Assembly (NCBI GenBank): GCA_964399195.1
Contig: CAYNPY010000047.1
Span: 1 to 28,116 of the forward strand
Direction of reading: 5' to 3'
Length of the DNA: 28,116 nt
Origin: CAINDZ01 sp964399195
GTDB lineage: Bacteria; Krumholzibacteriota; Krumholzibacteriia; LZORAL124-64-63
Part shown: positions 24,158 through 28,116 of the stretch, piece by piece
Layout: each line of letters opens with the position of its first letter
Position numbering within the stretch: position 1 is the stretch's first letter
The notes under the pieces: generated by a model
Seen by the model: the letters and a program-made list of their open reading frames with translations, nothing else
Database searches by the model: none
Told to the model about the DNA's origin: nothing
Translations under genes and position numbers: made by a program

Positions 24158-26857
24158 ATGGTCGGATCCACGCTTCTGCACTACGAGATCAAGGAGCGCC
24201 TGGGCAAGGGGGGGATGGGCGAGGTCTTCGCCGCCCGCGACACGAAGCTGGGCCGCGACGTCGCCATCAAGGTGCTGCCGGCCGAGATGGCCGGCGATCC
24301 CGAGCGCGAGGCGCGCTTCCAGCGCGAGGCGCGGGCCCTGGCCAGCCTGCAGCACCCGAACGTCGCCTCGGTCTACGGTTTCGAGGAGGCGGCGGGGCAT
24401 CGCTTCCTGGTCATGGAGCTGGTGGCCGGCTCGGACCTGACGCGCCGGCTGGCGGCCGGGCCCACGCCGGTGCCTGAGGCGCTGGCCATCGCGCGCCAGC
24501 TGGCTGCGGGACTCGAGGCCGCCCACGAGGCGGGTATCGTGCACCGCGACCTGAAGCCGGCGAACGTCATGGAGACCCCCGAGGGCGAGGTGAAGATCCT
24601 CGACTTCGGGCTGGCGCAGGCGTGGTTCGGCGACGGCGGGCGGCACGGCGAGTCGTCCGCGATGCCGACCATCACCGCGGCGATGACGATGGCCGGCACC
24701 GTGCTGGGCACCGCCGCCTACATGAGCCCCGAGCAGGCGCGCGGCGGCGCGGTGGACCGGCGCACCGACATCTGGGCCTTCGGCGTCATCATCTTCGAGC
24801 TGCTGACGGGGAAGCGCCTGTTCGAGGGCGAGACCGCCAGCGACACGCTGGCCGCGGTGCTGCGCGCCGAGCCCGAGTGGAGCCTGCTGCCGGTGGCCGA
24901 GGCCCCCGGCCTGTGCCGCCTGGTCGAGCGCTGCCTCGAGCGCAACCCGAAGCAGCGGCTGCGCGACATCGGCGAGGCCCGCATCTTCCTGCAGGACCCG
25001 GGCGCCAGCGGCTCGCACCTCAGCTTCTCGCACCTGTCGCCGCCGAACGTGGCGGCCGACGTGGCGCGCGGCCGCGCGCCGGCGCTGCTGCTGGTCGGCG
25101 TGACGGCGGCCTGCCTGGCGGTCGGCCTGCTCGTCGGCTGGAAGGTGCTGGGGCGCCCGCAGCCGCCGCAGCTGCTGCACACGATGGTGCCGCCGCCGCC
25201 CCGCATGGATTATGAACTGAACTCGACCGCGCCCGGACCGGTGGCGCTGTCGCCCGACGGCACGATGCTCGCGTTCACCGCGACCGACGAGGCCGCCCGC
25301 ACGCAGCTGTACCTGCGGCACCTCGACAAGGGCGAGTCGGTGGCGCTCTCGGGCACCGACGACGCCGCGTATCCGTTCTGGTCGCCGGACGGGCGGTACG
25401 TGGCCTTCTGGGACGCGAAGGGCCAGAAGCTGAAGAAGGTGGCCGTCGCCGGCGGCCCGCCGGTGACCCTGTGCCCGGCCGTCAACCTGAAGGGCGGCGC
25501 CTGGAACGAGCACGGCGACATCATTTTCGCGCCGAGCTTCGACAGCGGGATCTACCGCGTGCCGGAGGTCGGCGGCGAGCCGGCGCTCCTGACGCGCATC
25601 GGGCCGGGCCATGACTCGCACCGGCACCCGCGGTTCCTGCCGGGCGGGCGCGAGTTCATCTTCACCGCCCGTTCGAGCACGCCCACCGCCGACCACACCG
25701 TGTACCTGGCCGCCCTCGACACGACGAAGGCGCCGCGGGCCATCGCCACCTCGCAGGGCCACGCCGAGTACGTCGACGGCGTCCTGATGACCGTGCGCGA
25801 GAGCGTGCTCATGGCGCTGCCGTTCACGCCCTCGCAGGCCAAGGCCGGCGACGGCGGCACGCCCCTGGTCGACAACGTGCTGTTCCTGCCGGCGGCCGCG
25901 GTCGGCATCTTCAGCCCCTCGCGCACCGGCATGCTGGCGTACCAGACCGGGGCCTCGGCGCTCGCCGAGCGGCTGCTGTCGTGGACCGACCTGGGCAACG
26001 GCGCCTCGGTCCAGCTCGGCGAACCCGGCCAGATCTTCCACCCGGCCATCTCGCCCGACGGCCGGCGCGCGGTCATCGAGGTGCGCGAGATGTCGAACGA
26101 GGGCACCGACCTCTGGCTCGTGGACCTGGAGAGCGGGCTGCGCACGCGCTTCACCTTCGCCCCGGGCGACGAGGTGCAGGCGGTCTGGTCGCGCGACGGG
26201 CAGTACGTGTTCTATTCGGCGCGCGAGGCGGGCGCTTTCCGGATCATGCAGCAGCCCGTCGAGGGACAGGGCGGGGCCGCGATCATCCTCGAATCGCCGC
26301 GCTACCTGGCGCCGACGAGCGTTGGGCCGGGCGACCGCGAAATTCTGCTCGATTTCGGGCGCGAGGACGGGAAGTTCGAACTGCGGCGGCTGTCGCTCGG
26401 CAGCGGCGCCGGCGAACCGCAGACGGTGGCGGCGGCCGAGGGCCTGAATCTCGGCGGCGGCGTCCTGTCGCCGGACGGGCGCTGGATCGCCTACCACCTG
26501 CAGTCGACCGGCGGCTGGGACGTCTTCGTGATGCCGGCGGCCGGCGGCGCCCGCAAGTGGCAGGTCTCGACCGACGGCACCGTCTACCCGAAGTGGGCCG
26601 CCAGCGGCCGCGAGCTCTGGGTCTCGCCGTTCGACGGCAAGCTGCGCGTCTATGCCGTCGACGGCAGCGGGGACACGTTCCGCATCGGCAGCCACCGCCG
26701 GGGCGGCGACGTGCCGGGCCCCGACATCACCGGCAGCTACTACGACCTGCACCCGGACGGAAAACGCCTGCTGCAGACTGGGCCCGACCCGACCTTCCGC
26801 GGCGAGGTCTCGTACGTTCACCTGGTCACGGACTGGCGGCGGGGGCTCGTGCAGTAG
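24158..26857 (+). CDS. Transmembrane Ser/Thr protein kinase with extracytoplasmic PD40/TolB-type propeller
   Basis: 899 residues; AAGGGAG precedes the ATG. The Hanks-type kinase domain (about 9-285) is complete: glycine loop GKGGMGEV (16-23), VAIK with K38, HRDLKPAN with catalytic D131, DFG 149-151, and GTAAYMSPEQARGG. The activation segment is long and rich in Ser/Thr (SSAMPTITAAMTMAGT), a likely autophosphorylation region. One membrane helix follows at about 308-332 (LLLVGVTAACLAVGLLVGW). The outer part is a beta-propeller with at least six blades marked by SPDG-type turns (LSPDGTMLAFTA, WSPDGRYVAFWD, ISPDGRRAVIEV, WSRDGQYVFYSA, LSPDGRWIAYHL). It should sense an external ligand and phosphorylate cytoplasmic proteins. 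Neither ligand nor target is evident here. Confidence 0.95.
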   Translation: MVGSTLLHYEIKERLGKGGMGEVFAARDTKLGRDVAIKVLPAEMAGDPEREARFQREARALASLQHPNVASVYGFEEAAGHRFLVMELVAGSDLTRRLAAGPTPVPEALAIARQLAAGLEAAHEAGIVHRDLKPANVMETPEGEVKILDFGLAQAWFGDGGRHGESSAMPTITAAMTMAGTVLGTAAYMSPEQARGGAVDRRTDIWAFGVIIFELLTGKRLFEGETASDTLAAVLRAEPEWSLLPVAEAPGLCRLVERCLERNPKQRLRDIGEARIFLQDPGASGSHLSFSHLSPPNVAADVARGRAPALLLVGVTAACLAVGLLVGWKVLGRPQPPQLLHTMVPPPPRMDYELNSTAPGPVALSPDGTMLAFTATDEAARTQLYLRHLDKGESVALSGTDDAAYPFWSPDGRYVAFWDAKGQKLKKVAVAGGPPVTLCPAVNLKGGAWNEHGDIIFAPSFDSGIYRVPEVGGEPALLTRIGPGHDSHRHPRFLPGGREFIFTARSSTPTADHTVYLAALDTTKAPRAIATSQGHAEYVDGVLMTVRESVLMALPFTPSQAKAGDGGTPLVDNVLFLPAAAVGIFSPSRTGMLAYQTGASALAERLLSWTDLGNGASVQLGEPGQIFHPAISPDGRRAVIEVREMSNEGTDLWLVDLESGLRTRFTFAPGDEVQAVWSRDGQYVFYSAREAGAFRIMQQPVEGQGGAAIILESPRYLAPTSVGPGDREILLDFGREDGKFELRRLSLGSGAGEPQTVAAAEGLNLGGGVLSPDGRWIAYHLQSTGGWDVFVMPAAGGARKWQVSTDGTVYPKWAASGRELWVSPFDGKLRVYAVDGSGDTFRIGSHRRGGDVPGPDITGSYYDLHPDGKRLLQTGPDPTFRGEVSYVHLVTDWRRGLVQ

Positions 26858-26885
26858 TTCCCGCGCGTCGGCCGCCACCGCGCAC

Positions 26886-26914
26886 TTGGCTTTCGGGAGC
26901 GAAGGGACTAACAT
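26886..26914 (+). promoter_or_regulatory. Candidate promoter of deoD, implying a leaderless mRNA
   Basis: TTGGCT (26886-26891), a 17-base spacer and TAACAT (26909-26914). The -10 ends six bases before the deoD ATG, so transcription would begin at or next to the start codon. Confidence 0.55.
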
Positions 26915-26920
26915 AGCCCC

Positions 26921-27631
26921 ATGCCCACACCGCACATCAACGCCCAGGCGGGCGCCTTCGCCCCCACCGTCCTGATGCCCGGCGACCCCCAGCGCGCCGA
27001 GCACATCGCCGTCAACTACCTCGAGGGCGCGCGGCGCGTGACCGACGTGCGCAACACGTGGGGCTACACCGGGACCTTCGGCGGCCGGCCCGTGTCGGTG
27101 ATGGCGCACGGCATGGGCATCCCCTCGTGCTCGATCTACGCCACCGAACTGGTGCGCGAGTACGGCGTCAGGGAACTGATCCGCGTCGGCAGCTGCGGCG
27201 CCCTGGCGCCCGACGTGAAGCTGGGCGACGTCATCATCGCGCTGGGCGCCTCCACGGACTCGAAGGTCAACCGCGTCCGGTTCGGCGGCCACGACTTCGC
27301 GGCCCTGGCCGACTTCGGCCTGGTCGAGCGCGCCGTGGCGGCGGCGCGCGCCGCCAAGGTGCCGGTGCGCGTGGGCAACGTCTTCTCGTCGGATCTCTTC
27401 TACTCGCCGGAGCCCGGCATGTTCGACGTGATGGAGAAGCACGGCGTGCTGGGCGTCGAGATGGAAGCCGCCGGCCTCTACGGCGTGGCGGCCGAGGAAG
27501 GCGTCCGCGCGCTGGCGATCCTCACCGTCTCGGACCATATCCGCCGCGGCGAGCACCTCACTGCCGAGGAGCGGCGCACCAGCTTCGACGCGATGATCCG
27601 CGTGGCGCTGGCTGCGGCGACGGCCGGCTGA
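26921..27631 (+). CDS. deoD: Purine nucleoside phosphorylase, DeoD type
   Basis: 236 residues, close to the 239 of E. coli DeoD. It cleaves purine (deoxy)nucleosides with phosphate to base and (deoxy)ribose 1-phosphate in salvage, usually as a cytoplasmic hexamer. Visible motifs: PTPHINA with the His reaching the neighbour's active site, VLMPGDPQRA (phosphate loop), GMGIPSCSIYATEL, RVGSCGAL, the ribose-binding block GVEMEAAGLYGVA, and TVSDHIRRGE, whose D205 matches the base-protonating Asp204 of E. coli. ERRTSFDAMI supplies the partner Arg. Everything needed looks present. No ribosome site is positioned before the ATG. No other deo genes are adjacent. Confidence 0.96.
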   Translation: MPTPHINAQAGAFAPTVLMPGDPQRAEHIAVNYLEGARRVTDVRNTWGYTGTFGGRPVSVMAHGMGIPSCSIYATELVREYGVRELIRVGSCGALAPDVKLGDVIIALGASTDSKVNRVRFGGHDFAALADFGLVERAVAAARAAKVPVRVGNVFSSDLFYSPEPGMFDVMEKHGVLGVEMEAAGLYGVAAEEGVRALAILTVSDHIRRGEHLTAEERRTSFDAMIRVALAAATAG

Positions 27632-27657
27632 GCGCGGCGGCGCGGACCGGGCGCGCG

Positions 27658-27695
27658 AAAAACGGCGGCGGCCACCCCCGGGGATGGCCGCCGCC
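27658..27695 (-). terminator. Rho-independent terminator of the prolyl oligopeptidase gene
   Basis: An 11-base perfect stem (27664-27674 with 27685-27695) and 10-base loop. Read on the minus strand it is followed by GTTTTT (27663-27658), giving a short U-run. On the plus strand no U-run follows, though it may also slow transcripts leaving deoD. Confidence 0.8.
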
Positions 27696-27728
27696 TCGAC
27701 TTCCAGGCGTCGTCCCGCCGTTGCCGGC

Positions 27729-28116
27729 CTACCGGAGCATCTTCCACAGGTAGGCGTAGGTCAGCGCCCACATGTAGGCGCGCTGGTTCTGGTTCGCCGC
27801 CGCGCCGTGGCCGCCCTCGACGTTCTCGTAGTAGTACACCGGCTTGCCCAGGTCGGTCATGCGCTTGACCATCTTGCGCGCGTGGCCCGGGTGCACGCGG
27901 TCGTCGCGCGTGGACGTGGCGAACAGCGCCTTCGGGTAGGTCTTGCCCTTGTCCAGATTGTGGTAGGGCGACCATTTGCGGATGAACTCCCAGTCGGCCG
28001 TGTCGGGGTTGCCGTACTCGGCCATCCAGCTGGCGCCGGCCAGCAGCTTGTTGTAGCGCTTCATGTCCAGCAGCGGCACCTGGCAGACCACCGCATTGAA
28101 CAGCTCGGGCCGCTGC
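27729..28116 (-). CDS. Prolyl oligopeptidase family protein (S9), C-terminal fragment at window edge
   Basis: The last 129 or so residues are inside the window; the frame stays open to the right edge, so the start lies beyond it. QRPELFNAVVCQVPLLDM matches the region shortly after the nucleophile Ser of S9 peptidases; the Ser itself is outside. The remaining catalytic residues are visible: Asp in TSTRDDRVHPGHARK and His in ENVEGGHGAAANQ. WEFIRKWSPYHNL is also typical. The family cuts short proline-containing peptides. The gene ends in TAG at 27731-27729 and is followed by a clear terminator. Whether the enzyme is exported cannot be judged without the N-terminus. Confidence 0.93.
   Translation of the reverse strand, partial: QRPELFNAVVCQVPLLDMKRYNKLLAGASWMAEYGNPDTADWEFIRKWSPYHNLDKGKTYPKALFATSTRDDRVHPGHARKMVKRMTDLGKPVYYYENVEGGHGAAANQNQRAYMWALTYAYLWKMLR

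Noticed and set aside
24107..27556. Minus-strand open frame of 1149 codons
   Set aside because: Antisense to the kinase-propeller gene and deoD, both strongly recognisable; the translation is Arg/His/Gly-rich noise.
1..28116. CRISPR arrays, tRNA or rRNA genes, insertion sequences, prophage or defence genes
   Set aside because: I looked on both strands and saw no regular spacer-repeat pattern, cloverleaf, transposase or phage motif.

Overview
The window looks like a scaffold piece from a very GC-rich bacterium. It contains two runs of exactly 100 N (5703-5802 and 22127-22226), as expected for a draft or metagenome-assembled genome. Three secreted proteins (a GH16 glucanase, a subtilase and a gingipain-like C25 peptidase) end in the same FlgD-like Ig/sorting module that opens with Pro-Asn-Pro-Phe-Asn-Pro. 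With the very high GC, the transmembrane Ser/Thr kinase carrying a PD40 propeller, the PadR/HAAS pair and the large secreted proteases, this suggests an FCB-superphylum candidate phylum (Krumholzibacteriota- or Eisenbacteria-like). That is inference from gene content; no rRNA or other phylogenetic marker is present.

Layout. 1-3700, minus strand: a small secreted coiled-coil protein whose stop overlaps the start of a large secreted HExxH metalloprotease, which runs off the left end. 3858-5699, plus: a consensus promoter with an overlapping palindrome, a PadR repressor and a HAAS/DUF4153 membrane protein, then gap 1. 5830-7807, plus: a Na/phosphate cotransporter and a separate PhoU-like protein. 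7851-10597, plus: a small secreted Cys-rich protein and a GH16-Ig-CBM6-sorting-domain glucanase. 10605-13538, minus: a fused multi-pass membrane/spermidine-synthase-like protein. 13768-18306, plus: a secreted subtilase, a lipoprotein and a DNA photolyase. 18318-23417, plus: a C25 peptidase of about 1650 residues interrupted by gap 2. 23430-23885, minus: a small membrane-associated protein. 24067-27631, plus: a kinase-propeller receptor and DeoD. 27658-28116, minus: the C-terminus of a prolyl oligopeptidase and its terminator.

The dominant theme is export: seven products carry signal peptides or a lipobox, and three of them share the C-terminal sorting module, so a type IX-like or analogous surface-export route is likely, although none of its machinery is encoded here. 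The rest are self-contained short units: phosphate transport and control, a PadR-governed membrane protein, light-dependent DNA repair and purine salvage.

Promoters stand out as short AT-rich islands. Most candidates fit TTGnnn, 17 bp, TAnnnT, often with TGn before the -10. Two promoters have a perfect palindrome in the spacer and a third (padR) has one that also overlaps its -10; several mRNA leaders contain GC-rich hairpins. No tRNA, rRNA, CRISPR array, insertion sequence or defence island was seen. No stretch over 300 bases lacks a gene; the longest are the 272 bases at 23886-24157, the 238 bases at 3701-3938 and the 229 bases at 13539-13767. I found no convincing wholly new system; the best leads are the coiled-coil/metalloprotease pair, the C25 peptidase without its usual histidine, and the palindromic promoters.
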